Source of the DNA: SM1-73 sp964588305
GTDB taxonomy: Bacteria; Zixibacteria; MSB-5A5; SM1-73
Assembly: GCA_964588305.1 (NCBI GenBank)
Contig: CAZPOP010000022.1
Coordinates: forward strand, 1-52,442
DNA: 52,442 bases
Reading direction: 5' to 3'
Position numbers and translations under genes: made by a program. The stretch's first letter is position 1. Every line of letters begins with the position of its first letter. The notes below the pieces were generated by a model. That model saw only the letters and a program-made list of their open reading frames with translations. It did not search any database and was not told the DNA's origin. Shown here piece after piece: positions 27,161 to 35,612 of the stretch.

Positions 27161-27910
27161 ATGGCTGAAGAAAAATCGAAAAAATCTATTCTGTTTCAAG
27201 CTTTACTATTCTTAGCAGTTCCAGCTCTTCTTTATTTTATTGGACATGCGTATTGGGATGGCTATCTTAAACATTTCAACCTTGACATGAAAGAGGTGCA
27301 ATTACCCGTTTATACCGTGATGTTTTATTCCTGGGAGGTTCTTCTTAGTTTGTTTACAATATTTTTCTACCTGTGGCTCATTTATCAGGCGGCAGAGATA
27401 AACAAAGACGATATTAGTGTGCCGAAAAGTGCAATATTCTTTATTTTAGCTATGTTGTGTTTCTTCATTAGTGATTTCTTGCGGGTATATATTTCTTGGA
27501 TCATGGGAGTCACTCTTTTAATTGCCGGACTTGCTCTTGTACTCGTTACTCGTGTGTATCACCGTCGTTTTCCTGGAAAAAAACTAACCTTCACAAACAC
27601 ACGAGCTGACATTCCGCTTACATATTTTGTTTTCGTTCTTTTTCTTTACTTAGCTGCTTCACTGCAAGGGGGTAAAGATGCGACCCGCATCATAAAAGGC
27701 AAATGGCAAGAAAAGCCTATGGTGCAATTTCATTTTACTTCGCAGCATGTCCGACTGCCCGATTCACTTTTTTTACTCATTTCGTCAGATTGCTACCATT
27801 TTGTTTTGGCTCCCCCCGATCTTCCAAACCAAAGGCCAACGGTATACGCAGTCAACAAAGATATGATTTCACATTTTGAGGTTCTGCGACGAAACAAGCA
27901 AGGAGAGTAA
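27161..27910 (+). CDS. Unknown membrane protein, AT-rich
   Basis: 249 residues from ATG 27161, which has AAAAAGGAG upstream; the open frame extends further up but lacks a start with a ribosome site. Hydrophobic segments lie near residues 11-30, 50-75, 88-105, 108-128 and 147-165, so about five membrane helices. A soluble C-terminal domain of about 80 residues follows. The text HAYWDGYLKHFNLD after the first helix recalls a widespread family of small membrane proteins of unknown function. Its base composition (rich in T and A, with Phe/Ile/Leu codons such as TTT and TTA) is unlike the flanking genes and suggests acquisition from elsewhere. Function unknown. Confidence 0.7.
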   Translation: MAEEKSKKSILFQALLFLAVPALLYFIGHAYWDGYLKHFNLDMKEVQLPVYTVMFYSWEVLLSLFTIFFYLWLIYQAAEINKDDISVPKSAIFFILAMLCFFISDFLRVYISWIMGVTLLIAGLALVLVTRVYHRRFPGKKLTFTNTRADIPLTYFVFVLFLYLAASLQGGKDATRIIKGKWQEKPMVQFHFTSQHVRLPDSLFLLISSDCYHFVLAPPDLPNQRPTVYAVNKDMISHFEVLRRNKQGE

Positions 27911-28046
27911 TGTGTAGTGACAAGGCCTGTCCCTGTCCCATTTTTGAGCAGGACAGTCACAAGGGCAGTCCTACGTTTGGTTACCTGTGCCAGGTTGTCC
28001 CCCTTTCGTAGATTCTTTCAAAACCCTTTCAGAGCTTGAATTGCAA

Positions 28047-29147
28047 TCACATTTCACCTGCTTTATCGATGACTTTGCGAGACTTCTCCAATAAACCCTG
28101 TGTCCTCTTCAGCTTATCTTTTTGTCGCTTTTTCGTCCTTTCATCCAACGAATAGTTCTGTATCTCTTCACACGCCGCGATGCATTCCTCAAACCGTCTC
28201 AGATTGAAAAGGCAACTGGCTATGTGGAATTTGCATTCTATGTGGTTGTAGTAATTATGTGGATTTCCCGGATGGTTGCCACTTGAGGCAGCTGCGTCGA
28301 TCTGCTCTTGAATTCTTTCCAGTATTTCTTGGTGAAGAGATAGCGCGTTGGTCCAATCCGATTTTTCGTAATACGCCGTTGCCAACGCCCACAGAAAGGA
28401 TTTTCCTTCCGGATATTTATTCTGCATCTCCTGGGATAAACGTATAGCCTGATCGTACCTCTTTTCGTTTATGTAGATCCAGATCAAGCCGTTGGCTGCG
28501 GCGTCCCGGGAAAAGACTGATTTCTCGTGGGCAACTTTAATTTGGCTGATCCCCTCTTCTCTGTTATCGCCAATGAAGGGAAGCCACCAGAAGGCCTTGG
28601 TCACGACGCTCGCCCAATAGTGATAGGAACCCAGAGCCACATAAGCATCATAAAGCCCTGGATCATGCTTAACGGCTTCCTTCAAAGCAGATTTTGCCTT
28701 GAGCCCGTTGTTCAGACCCGACCACCAGTCTCCTTCTCTGGCCTCGTGGATGGCTTTTGCAGCATAGGCATTCCCCAGGAAAAGATAGCCCCAAGCATCC
28801 TTCTTGTTGTTCTTGATTCTTGCTCTGGCGAATTTTCTTGCCATCTTTACATTTGCGTCGAAATCTTCTTCTTTGAAGTTGCTCTCGTAGTCGGTCATCC
28901 GGGCTTGGTAGAGCATGGCCAAGAAAAAATAACCGGCCGGGTCTTGCGGGGCTTTCGAGAGCACTGCCTTGAATTTCTCCTCTGCCAAGGGATAACTCTC
29001 TCGAAAGCAGGCATCTATCCCCTCGAGGAGTATCTGTCTCACCTCTTGCTTCTGGTAGTCAAGATATTCTTGGGAAAACGCAAGATGGGGTAAAAAAGAA
29101 AGAGAGATTACAAGAAATGAAAAGGCGAGCTTTTTATGGTTGACCAC
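28047..29147 (-). CDS. Exported TPR-repeat protein (tandem copy 2)
   Basis: 366 residues with an N-terminal signal peptide (AFSFLVISLSFLPHLAFS). Tetratricopeptide-type helices run from about residue 40 to 340 (PLAEEKFKAVLSKAPQDPAGYFFLAMLY, KSALKEAVKHDPGLYDAYVALGSYHYW, AIRLSQEMQNKYPEGKSFLW). FWWLPFIGDNREEGISQI is shared with the neighbouring copy and marks a distinct subfamily. It starts at GTG 29147, one base after the stop of the upstream paralogue, so it is translationally coupled. Probably a periplasmic scaffold; partner unknown. Confidence 0.82.
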   Translation of the reverse strand: MVNHKKLAFSFLVISLSFLPHLAFSQEYLDYQKQEVRQILLEGIDACFRESYPLAEEKFKAVLSKAPQDPAGYFFLAMLYQARMTDYESNFKEEDFDANVKMARKFARARIKNNKKDAWGYLFLGNAYAAKAIHEAREGDWWSGLNNGLKAKSALKEAVKHDPGLYDAYVALGSYHYWASVVTKAFWWLPFIGDNREEGISQIKVAHEKSVFSRDAAANGLIWIYINEKRYDQAIRLSQEMQNKYPEGKSFLWALATAYYEKSDWTNALSLHQEILERIQEQIDAAASSGNHPGNPHNYYNHIECKFHIASCLFNLRRFEECIAACEEIQNYSLDERTKKRQKDKLKRTQGLLEKSRKVIDKAGEM

Positions 29148-29148
29148 T

Positions 29149-30192
29149 TCAGAACGAATCCTTCTTGATTTTCTTTCTTAGTTCTTTGGCTTTTTTAACA
29201 AACTGACTGATGTTTTCATTCTCTGGAGTTTCTCTTTCCAAGACCAAAATGGCGTCAATTTGTTTTTGGCTATCTTCAAAGTTCTCATTTTCAAAATAAG
29301 CCAGAGCCAGCCAGTATCGGCATTCCACCTCTCCTTCCGGATGATAGTAAGGCGAGGCAATTAGTACTTCAAGCAGAGTCCGATAGCTGTTTATCGCCCC
29401 GGCATACATTTTAGTTTCGAACTGAGCCCGGCCCAAGAACCAAAGCAGGAAAGGCTTATCAGGCTGCGATTGGCTCAACTTCTCAATCATGTCAAAAGCA
29501 TTTTGGTATTCTTTGTTTTCCACGTAGATCCGAACCAGGGCGATTTTTGCATCCTCTTTACTATACCTCCCCTTTTCTATCGCCAGCTTGATCATATCTA
29601 TTCCCATCTGCCGGTTGTCTTTGACAAAGGGAAGCCACCAGAAGATTCGGGATTTTAGACTCTTCCAGAAATGATAGGTTCCCAAACCGTAATAAACATC
29701 ATACAGCTCGGGATCCAGCTCCAAGGCTTTTTCCAGGTACCCTTTTCCCTTCAATCCATCTACAAAGGCGCCGAACCAATCGCCGGTCAGTGCCTTATTA
29801 ATTCCGCGGTATCCGATGGCCCCTCCCAGATAGAGGCAATCATAAGCAGTCAGATTCCCCCTCTTTTTTCTCTCCTCTCCCTTTTCTATTGCCATATCCA
29901 TGTACTTGTTGAATTCATCCGAGTAGCTGTAGTTTCTATAGTCATCCATCATGTTCTGAAAGGCGGCTGACACCAGGAAATATCCGATGGGATCGTTGGG
30001 GAAGAGCTCGATTAGCTTTTTGAATTCGTCGACGGCTTTGAAGGTTTCATCCCGGTGCACGTATTTCACACCCTGCAGTATGATCTGCCCCACCTCTTCG
30101 GAATCCATGCTCACTTCGCCTGAGGCTTGGCCCCATAGAAGGAATAAGGCCAGCATCGTGATGGTCAAAATTATTCTCTTCTTATCAAACAT
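29149..30192 (-). CDS. Exported TPR-repeat protein (tandem copy 1)
   Basis: 347 residues with a signal peptide (IILTITMLALFLLWGQASG). TPR-type pairs include AVDEFKKLIELFPNDPIGYFLVSAAFQ, GYLEKALELDPELYDVYYGLGTYHFW and AFDMIEKLSQSQPDKPFLLWFLG. It shares IFWWLPFVKDNRQMGIDMI and the overall plan with the next gene, so the two arose by tandem duplication. It is first in a two-gene operon with promoter 30319-30346 and a leader of about 120 bases that holds a long inverted repeat (30213-30276). Role unknown; a periplasmic location is inferred. Confidence 0.82.
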   Translation of the reverse strand: MFDKKRIILTITMLALFLLWGQASGEVSMDSEEVGQIILQGVKYVHRDETFKAVDEFKKLIELFPNDPIGYFLVSAAFQNMMDDYRNYSYSDEFNKYMDMAIEKGEERKKRGNLTAYDCLYLGGAIGYRGINKALTGDWFGAFVDGLKGKGYLEKALELDPELYDVYYGLGTYHFWKSLKSRIFWWLPFVKDNRQMGIDMIKLAIEKGRYSKEDAKIALVRIYVENKEYQNAFDMIEKLSQSQPDKPFLLWFLGRAQFETKMYAGAINSYRTLLEVLIASPYYHPEGEVECRYWLALAYFENENFEDSQKQIDAILVLERETPENENISQFVKKAKELRKKIKKDSF

Positions 30193-30212
30193 TTGCTTAC
30201 CTAACTAACATG

Positions 30213-30276
30213 CTAAACCGATGGCATTGAAACTCCCTTAGATTTGCTCTGTCCTTTCCTGACACCATCGGTTTAG
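30213..30276 (-). promoter_or_regulatory. 12-bp perfect inverted repeat in the TPR operon leader
   Basis: CTAAACCGATGG (30213-30224) and CCATCGGTTTAG (30265-30276) are exact inverted copies, 40 bases apart, inside the predicted 5' untranslated region. In the RNA they would close a large stem enclosing a 40-base loop just before the start codon at 30192. No known riboswitch consensus was recognised. Confidence 0.6.
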
Positions 30277-30318
30277 GATTCGCACGCATCATCTATGTAA
30301 TCCCAGACCGGAACACCA

Positions 30319-30346
30319 ATTATACGTCGTTTCTCTCAAAAATCAA
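30319..30346 (-). promoter_or_regulatory. Sigma-70-type promoter of the TPR operon
   Basis: On the minus strand: TTGATT (30346-30341), 16-bp spacer, consensus TATAAT (30324-30319). Confidence 0.65.
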
Positions 30347-30505
30347 GCCTTTTCAACCTGCTCAGAATAGAAGAAAGCCAGATAATTTCTTACAATCCAT
30401 TCCCTTTCCTATCGTCAAGTCCTTAGATTCATACGAAGAGTCTGAAGCAGAGTTGTAAGTCCATGTTGAAGCCTGCAAAGGTTCCTGAAGTGGTTGGTGA
30501 GCCGT

Positions 30506-31519
30506 CTATTCCCCTCCTCGGTGAATGCTCAAGATATCCACTCTGACATCATCCAAAAACCGGGAGATGGTTTGGGCTTGCCTCTGGACGTATCGTTTTC
30601 GGAAGTGTTTGGCAAAAAAGGCATCCCGAGCGGGAATCTCCTTTTCCGATATGCCGTAATATTTTCCATTGGAGATGTGAGCGATCTTCATTCCCAACTT
30701 GCTCCCACCGAAAAGCTCCCCACTTTTGCTCTTGCCGTGAGCCGGGTTTATCACCACGATGGGGATCTTTTCCCTTCTGAAATCTTTGGAAACCTTCAGT
30801 GTTTCCAGGTAGGCAGGCTCTTCCAGCAGATCGGCATACTCATGGGTAAGTGGCTCAGGAAAACAGTCGCTTATAAGAACGGCAAAGGGTATGAAGTTGG
30901 GTGACCGTCTTTTTTCCTGCTTGAACACCTGCAGAGCCTTTCTTAGCCCCTCTGCTAAAGGGGAAAAACCTGAAGGCGTAAGACGGGTCAAGTTGCCCAG
31001 GGCCACCCTCAGATTGTTGGTAGGATGATTCATGATCTGAGCAGAATTCCTCTGAAAAGCGATCACCCCCAGGCGATCCCTGTTCCTGTACGCATCGCGA
31101 TAAACAATGGAAAGAGACTTGGAGACCGCAGGAAGGAAGTGATAGGTGGAAAAACTGGCGTCGGCGATCAAAACAAGAGTGACCGAACTTCTTCCCCGCC
31201 TGACCCAAATTCGAAGATCAGAAAGATTCAGTTTGATCTTTGCCGGCTCTTCCCTTTTTCCGCGATGCACCAAACTCGAAATTATGCTGGGAAGAAGAGC
31301 TATATTCTCTTTGGGAACAGCTTTTGGTTTCTGATAGCTGGTGGGTCGCCCGCGGGTGGAGATGGCAAGGCTGGCTGCCCGTTTACCCACAAACTGAGTT
31401 ATTTTTCGAGGCGGAGCTTTCCTGGAGAGTCTTACCTTCCACTGGTCAAAATAAGAGGTCAGCGACCGCAGCGTCTGCTTGGCACTAACCAGGGGGACTT
31501 CGGCGAAAAACTGCTTCAA
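30506..31519 (-). CDS. VWA-domain half of a magnesium-chelatase-like protein (in a different frame)
   Basis: 337 residues from TTG 31519; the frame is open up to the A10 run at 31561-31570. The VWA domain starts around residue 110: SSVTLVLIADASFSTYHFLP carries the metal-site DxSxS, followed by LGVIAFQRNSAQIMNHP, LTRLTPSGFSPLAEGLRKAL and VLISDCFP. It corresponds to the C-terminal half of ChlD/BchD-type proteins and is followed by a basic tail. No ATG or GTG with a ribosome site precedes the domain. Expression therefore probably needs slippage at A10 from the upstream ATPase frame, or the split is an assembly error or mutation. Confidence 0.75.
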   Translation of the reverse strand: MKQFFAEVPLVSAKQTLRSLTSYFDQWKVRLSRKAPPRKITQFVGKRAASLAISTRGRPTSYQKPKAVPKENIALLPSIISSLVHRGKREEPAKIKLNLSDLRIWVRRGRSSVTLVLIADASFSTYHFLPAVSKSLSIVYRDAYRNRDRLGVIAFQRNSAQIMNHPTNNLRVALGNLTRLTPSGFSPLAEGLRKALQVFKQEKRRSPNFIPFAVLISDCFPEPLTHEYADLLEEPAYLETLKVSKDFRREKIPIVVINPAHGKSKSGELFGGSKLGMKIAHISNGKYYGISEKEIPARDAFFAKHFRKRYVQRQAQTISRFLDDVRVDILSIHRGGE

Positions 31520-31554
31520 GGAGGACTTGGGAGGAGACTTCTCACTGGATGGGG

Positions 31555-32697
31555 TTATGGTTTTTTTTTTACCTCGCCGTCTTCAGCCTGGGCGGAGATG
31601 CCATCAACCTTGGGCGTGGAGGCTCCGACACGCATCTTTTCCTTCCACATATCTCCCCATTTCCGGCAGCTTTCCTCAAAGGCATCTTCGATCTCCTTTT
31701 CGGTGGCCGGAGGCTCAAACCCTCCTTCGCGTGTGCGATGCGAAAGCGTCAAGCGAGACGATTTCAAGACGTCAGCTTTTTCTACCGTGGTTCTGCCATC
31801 CAGAGCAGCTACCGCAGAGGCAGTCTTAGTAATCACGATGTCGGGGCGTTGTCCGTCTACCTTCAGTTTAGCACATATGGAAGCGGCGATATAGTAAATC
31901 TCCTCTGGAACCTCAACCTGGGGAAGAAGAACGCGACCATTCGCGATCTTCTTTCTTAGCTTTTCCTCTTGATCCTCGAACCGGCTTTTGAAACCTATCG
32001 GGTCATTTTCAAAAAGAAGGTTGTTTTTGATTATCTGAACTCTTGCCTCCTCCGCGTTGACCGTTTCAATCAGAGCCGAAAGAGGAAATCGGTCCAAAAT
32101 CTGCGGACGAAGTTCCCCCTCCTCGGGATTCATAGTACCCACAAATACAAAGCGGGTCGGATGGGTGAAGGAGAATCCCTCCCGTTCAATGGTGTTCCAT
32201 CCCAAGGCGGTGGCGTCCAGAAGATCGTCGGTTATATGGTCGGGAAGAAGATTGATCTCGTCCACGTATAATATATTCTGGTTAGCTTGAGCCAACAAGC
32301 CAGGCTGGAGGGCCTTTTCGCCTTCCTTCAGAATTCTCTCCACATCGATGGAACCAATCAATCTATCCTCGGTTACGCTCAAAGGAAGATTGACCACCTC
32401 CATTTTCAGCTCCTTTTGGGGAATGTTCTCCTTCTTCTCAAACCGTGATCTGCACGATTCACACCTATTGGCAGGATCTTCAAAAGAGCACCTGAAAGGA
32501 CAGTCGGCGACCACCTTCACCGGCGGCAGAATATCGGTGAGAGCGTAGACCGCAGTACTTTTCCCCGTCCCTTTGGCTCCCCTGATCAAGAAGCCACCGA
32601 TCCGCGGATTCACCACGTTTAAAAGGAGGCCCAACTTGAGATCATCCTGCCCGATGATGGCGCCGAAAGGTAATGTGAGATTTCCCCGTCTTGACAC
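31555..32697 (-). CDS. AAA+ ATPase, magnesium-chelatase ChlI/BchI-like
   Basis: 380 residues from GTG 32697 (GAGGA upstream). Walker A is GAKGTGKST (about 40-48), followed by a cysteine cluster CPFRCSFEDPANRCESC. Walker B is LYVDEINLLPDH, sensor 1 FVGTMNPEEGELRPQILDRF, and the ChlI lid helices follow, ending in KTASAVAALDGRTTVEKADV. With its VWA neighbour it matches the ATPase/VWA chelatase or MoxR-like two-part machines that remodel proteins or insert metals. No chlorophyll or cobalamin genes are nearby, so the target is unknown. The frame stops 6 bases after A10 (codons AAA AAA AAA CCA TAA). Confidence 0.88.
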   Translation of the reverse strand: MSRRGNLTLPFGAIIGQDDLKLGLLLNVVNPRIGGFLIRGAKGTGKSTAVYALTDILPPVKVVADCPFRCSFEDPANRCESCRSRFEKKENIPQKELKMEVVNLPLSVTEDRLIGSIDVERILKEGEKALQPGLLAQANQNILYVDEINLLPDHITDDLLDATALGWNTIEREGFSFTHPTRFVFVGTMNPEEGELRPQILDRFPLSALIETVNAEEARVQIIKNNLLFENDPIGFKSRFEDQEEKLRKKIANGRVLLPQVEVPEEIYYIAASICAKLKVDGQRPDIVITKTASAVAALDGRTTVEKADVLKSSRLTLSHRTREGGFEPPATEKEIEDAFEESCRKWGDMWKEKMRVGASTPKVDGISAQAEDGEVKKKP

Positions 32698-32770
32698 GTT
32701 TTATTCCTCTTGCTGACTTCCTCGTACACCACATTCTTTAATAAGGCCAAACCTCATCACCCGCAGTATA

Positions 32771-32799
32771 AAGTTACAAATTCTGCACTTGAGAGTCAA
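32771..32799 (-). promoter_or_regulatory. Sigma-70-type promoter for the AAA+/VWA genes
   Basis: On the minus strand: TTGACT (32799-32794), 17-bp spacer, TAACTT (32776-32771), about 70 bases before the GTG at 32697. Confidence 0.5.
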
Positions 32800-32949
32800 C
32801 GGAATTCCGTCAGATTCATAAAGCAGATATCGACCCCCCTGGCTCGATTGGCCAATTTGATCCTGGAAGACAGGTTCCCCTCTTTTTTAAAGACCCTTTG
32901 TTCATGTGGTAAGTCTGAGGATGCAGTTGTGGTCTATGCGTGGAAGAAT

Positions 32950-32981
32950 AATCCAGCCAGGCTAACTAGCCTGGCTGGATT
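32950..32981 (-). repeat. 32-nt inverted repeat after dockerin gene 1 (terminator-like)
   Basis: AATCCAGCCAGGCTA and its perfect inverted copy TAGCCTGGCTGGATT, separated by 2 bases, 40 bases past the stop at 33021. On the minus strand it is followed by ATTCTTCC, so it may end transcription. Homologous 32-nt units follow the other two copies. Confidence 0.7.
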
Positions 32982-33020
32982 GTGTAACAGTTCATATTCA
33001 AAAGAAAGCTACAGAAACTC

Positions 33021-33878
33021 CTAGGGAGCAATTCCGCCAAGGAAGACGTAGTTTATAATGTATATGATATCTCCAGAATCCACCATTCCATCAGCATTGG
33101 CATCGCCAAATAGCCCAGGAAAGAACCTGGGAACGAGAATCCTGTCCTCAGGGAGGGTGCCGTTAGCATAGTAATCCGTGATAATCATTGACGTATATGT
33201 GGGTGGGAAATCTGCGGGACACGGAACCGAGCTAAGACCCTCAGGGTTTTCCGTTCTGGTGAATGTCAGCGTGGCCATTAATCCAGTTGTTCCTGCAACC
33301 AGCATAGGATCATCGTTAGATGAAGCCCAAAGTGAGATATAAGCTCTCCTGTTCACATTATCAATTGCAAAACCGGTTTGCCACTCGACAGGAACGATGG
33401 TGCCGGTGAAATCCACGTTATCCAATTCCGCACCAACGTGGCCTTCCCGATGTTGATAGCTGAAAGCAATGATAATCCCCATCAAGTCCGGACCAGGATT
33501 ATCAGTTAAATCCAGAGTAATGTCAAACGGTACCCCCAAAGCTCCGCCTCTGATTCTTCCAAAAGTGAACTCAACATCGCTTAAACAAGCAGGAATCCCG
33601 GTATACGGCATCGGATCAGCCCCTCCGAACACAATTCCAATGCATTGCCACAGATCTCCTACGTTGACACCCGGAGTGCCATCGACCTCACAATCGATGG
33701 GATTTACCGGCGGGTCACCACCAAGAAGGAGGTAATTAATAAAATACTGAATATCGCCGTAGTCAGCCGTTCCATCTCCGTCGAAATCGCAAGGCTCTTG
33801 GGCTTGGGCTGGCTGGGCAAAGAATCCGCCCATAAGCAAAGCCACACAGAAAACCGAAAAGATCTTTGACTTTTTCAT
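33021..33878 (-). CDS. Secreted cohesin-like/dockerin-like protein (copy 1)
   Basis: 285 residues. The signal peptide ends FFAQPAQAQ. Residues 30-80 carry two calcium-loop-like repeats (DFDGDGTADYGDIQYFINYLLLGG and DCEVDGTPGVNVGDLWQC). Residues 100-245 form a beta-sandwich resembling cohesin domains (VPFDITLDLTDNPGPDLMGI, AYISLWASSN, LMATLTFTRTE). The end is another dockerin-like segment, FGDANADGMVDSGDIIYIIN with FLGGIAP. Having both partner folds in one chain suggests self-association or calcium-dependent assembly outside the cell (inference). ATG 33878 with AGAAAGGAGA. Long leader with promoter 34262-34289. Confidence 0.78.
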   Translation of the reverse strand: MKKSKIFSVFCVALLMGGFFAQPAQAQEPCDFDGDGTADYGDIQYFINYLLLGGDPPVNPIDCEVDGTPGVNVGDLWQCIGIVFGGADPMPYTGIPACLSDVEFTFGRIRGGALGVPFDITLDLTDNPGPDLMGIIIAFSYQHREGHVGAELDNVDFTGTIVPVEWQTGFAIDNVNRRAYISLWASSNDDPMLVAGTTGLMATLTFTRTENPEGLSSVPCPADFPPTYTSMIITDYYANGTLPEDRILVPRFFPGLFGDANADGMVDSGDIIYIINYVFLGGIAP

Positions 33879-33923
33879 CTTCCAATCTCCTTTCTAAAGT
33901 AACTTTTTCTAAGGCAGTTGGCT

Positions 33924-33959
33924 TCAACTAACTCCCTTTTCCCGAAAATGACACCCCAT
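33924..33959 (-). CDS. Possible 11-codon leader peptide before dockerin gene 1
   Basis: CAAAGGAGGT lies 4 bases before an ATG (33959) that reads MGCHFREKGVS then TGA. The same AACAAAGGAGGT block and a similar short frame precede copy 2. Translation is unproven. Confidence 0.35.
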   Translation of the reverse strand: MGCHFREKGVS

Positions 33960-34261
33960 TTCACCTCCTTTGTTACAGGGTTGACGTTTTGCCTAAAGGG
34001 CAACTACTTGAAGAGCACAGAAAACTGGGGCCGAAAAAGCTCGTTTGTATGCTGTGGCGTTAGAATCCTCTTAGATACTTGGAAAGTGAATCCAGAGACC
34101 GACAATCACTCGTCCCTGTCTCCCTCATCGAGATAAAAGTTACAGCGCCTTCCGAGCTAATCAGCCTGGTGTCTGAAGCTTCACGTACTGCGTTATCCCT
34201 AGGAAGCTAAGAATAGACTCTTCACGAAGTTCTGATATCAGGACTCACTGATCTCCCCGCT

Positions 34262-34289
34262 AATATAGCCGATAATCTAATTCTGTCAA
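34262..34289 (-). promoter_or_regulatory. Sigma-70-type promoter for dockerin gene 1
   Basis: On the minus strand: TTGACA (34289-34284), 16-bp spacer, TATATT (34267-34262). It predicts a leader of about 370 bases. Confidence 0.65.
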
Positions 34290-34594
34290 GCTACACATTC
34301 AGCTTTTTGCCACATATGAAGAGCGTATCACGACCTTCTGAAGGAATAGGCCAGGCCATTTTGAAGAGTAAAAACGGATTAGAACAGCGCCCAGTGCCAG
34401 GCCTAATCTCAGTATCGGGGGAGGGGGTCTAGCGAGGAATTAAGTGCGTGTGTTATGAACACTAAGTAGATATTGCTTGTCGGGTTCGGGTAGTCACGAA
34501 ATCGCTGTGGATGATTCCTTTGTTTGCCCTCTGTCAATGCTTATGTCTGTGAGGGGAACCCGGGGACGAAGTTGCAATATGTGCTTGGAAAAGT

Positions 34595-34626
34595 AATCCA
34601 GCCAAGCCCGGAGACCTGGCTGGATT
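34595..34626 (-). repeat. 32-nt inverted repeat after dockerin gene 2
   Basis: AATCCAGCCAAG and CCTGGCTGGATT form imperfect inverted arms (one mismatch), 36 bases past the stop at 34662, the same length and position as at copies 1 and 3. Confidence 0.65.
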
Positions 34627-34661
34627 AAGCGACGATCTTTTCTTGGTGGCCGAGAGCATTA

Positions 34662-35534
34662 CTACAGTCCGACAGGAGGAGATGCGCCCAGGAACAGATA
34701 GTTGATCAAATAACTGACGTCGCCCACATCCACCTCTCCATCACCATTGCAATCACCTTTTCTAGCCAGAGAGAGCTTGGGAGTGAATATCCTTTCGGAA
34801 GGCGAAGTCCCGTTAGCACAATAGTCCTTGATGAGTATAAGGGAGTGCGACGGTGGCACCTGGGTGGTGGACATGACCAGAGGCAAAGAATCGAGAGAGG
34901 TTCTGGTAAAATGAAGCTGAGCTATCGTTCCCACCGTCCCGGAATCAATTGGCGTGACTCCTAGCGGATCGGCATAGGCATAGAAGACCACTCTCTTGTT
35001 AACGTTGTCAATCTTGGAGCCAGTGTACCAGTCGAGGGGGACTATGCCTCCAGAGAAATCCACATAATCTAAGTCAACTTCCACCTGACCGGCGTCGCTG
35101 GCATAGCTGAGAGGGATAACCAGTCCCGTCAAATAGGGTCCTACGTTTTCAATTATTCTGACGGGGACAGCAGCAGTCGTCCCGGCTATGGTATCAGGCG
35201 GGATAAGCGTAGAAGATATCCTGATCTGGCTGCCAACCTCTACAGACACCCCGGTATAAGCGATCAGATCACAGTCAAAGAAGAGAAAACCGTTCAGTTG
35301 CAGCAGATCTCCAAGATTGATACCAGGGGAACCATCCACGTCTGCATCTATCGGAACTGGCGGGGGAGGACCGTCCGCAAAGAGGTAACTCAGAAGGTAA
35401 ATCGCATCAAACAAATCAGTATCAAGATCGTGATCTACGTCCCCGGGATCAGTCAGAGCTGGCCGGGCAAAAAAGCCGCCTACGAGAAAAACCAAAACCA
35501 CACTACAAACCAAGAATATCTTGAGCTTTCTCAT
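34662..35534 (-). CDS. Secreted cohesin-like/dockerin-like protein (copy 2)
   Basis: 290 residues with a signal peptide (VCSVVLVFLVGGFFARPALT). Same plan as its neighbours: N-terminal calcium-loop pair (DVDHDLDTDLFDAIYLLSYL; DADVDGSPGINLGDLLQLNG), a cohesin-like beta-sandwich (AAVPVRIIENVGPYLTGLVI, GTIAQLHFTRTS), and a C-terminal KGDCNGDGEVDVGDVSYLIN with LFLGASPP. Sequence identity to copies 1 and 3 is only moderate, so the duplication is old. ATG 35534 with AAAGGAGA. It has its own conserved leader block (35592-35630), but any promoter would lie in the short gap after copy 3, so read-through from 36601 is possible. Confidence 0.78.
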   Translation of the reverse strand: MRKLKIFLVCSVVLVFLVGGFFARPALTDPGDVDHDLDTDLFDAIYLLSYLFADGPPPPVPIDADVDGSPGINLGDLLQLNGFLFFDCDLIAYTGVSVEVGSQIRISSTLIPPDTIAGTTAAVPVRIIENVGPYLTGLVIPLSYASDAGQVEVDLDYVDFSGGIVPLDWYTGSKIDNVNKRVVFYAYADPLGVTPIDSGTVGTIAQLHFTRTSLDSLPLVMSTTQVPPSHSLILIKDYCANGTSPSERIFTPKLSLARKGDCNGDGEVDVGDVSYLINYLFLGASPPVGL

Positions 35535-35591
35535 CTTCTTATCTCCTTTGGAGAGAGATTCTTCAGCACGGTTGATTTAAGACGTCCCCCT

Positions 35592-35612
35592 TTAGAAATG
35601 AAAACTTGCCAT
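35592..35612 (-). CDS. Possible 6-codon leader peptide before dockerin gene 2
   Basis: AACAAAGGAGGT then 4 bases and ATG (35612), reading MASFHF and TAA. The block aligns with the leader of copy 1 over about 110 bases, so it is an inherited element rather than chance. Translation is unproven. Confidence 0.35.
   Translation of the reverse strand: MASFHF

Larger units (their letters stand above)
30193..30505. other. Intergenic region with TPR operon promoter and leader
   Basis: Contains the promoter and the inverted repeat listed separately. The rest (30350-30505) shows no gene or clear terminator. Confidence 0.55.
32698..33020. other. Intergenic region with ATPase promoter and dockerin-gene 3' repeat
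   Basis: Holds the promoter 32771-32799 for the ATPase gene and the inverted repeat 32950-32981 after the dockerin gene. Nothing else supported. Confidence 0.55.
33879..34661. other. Long leader and gap between dockerin genes 1 and 2
   Basis: 783 bases. Holds a mini-frame (33924-33959), a promoter (34262-34289) giving a leader of about 370 bases, and the inverted repeat after copy 2 (34595-34626). A small stem TTGCC/GGCAA lies in the leader. No protein gene is supported in 34300-34590. Confidence 0.55.
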
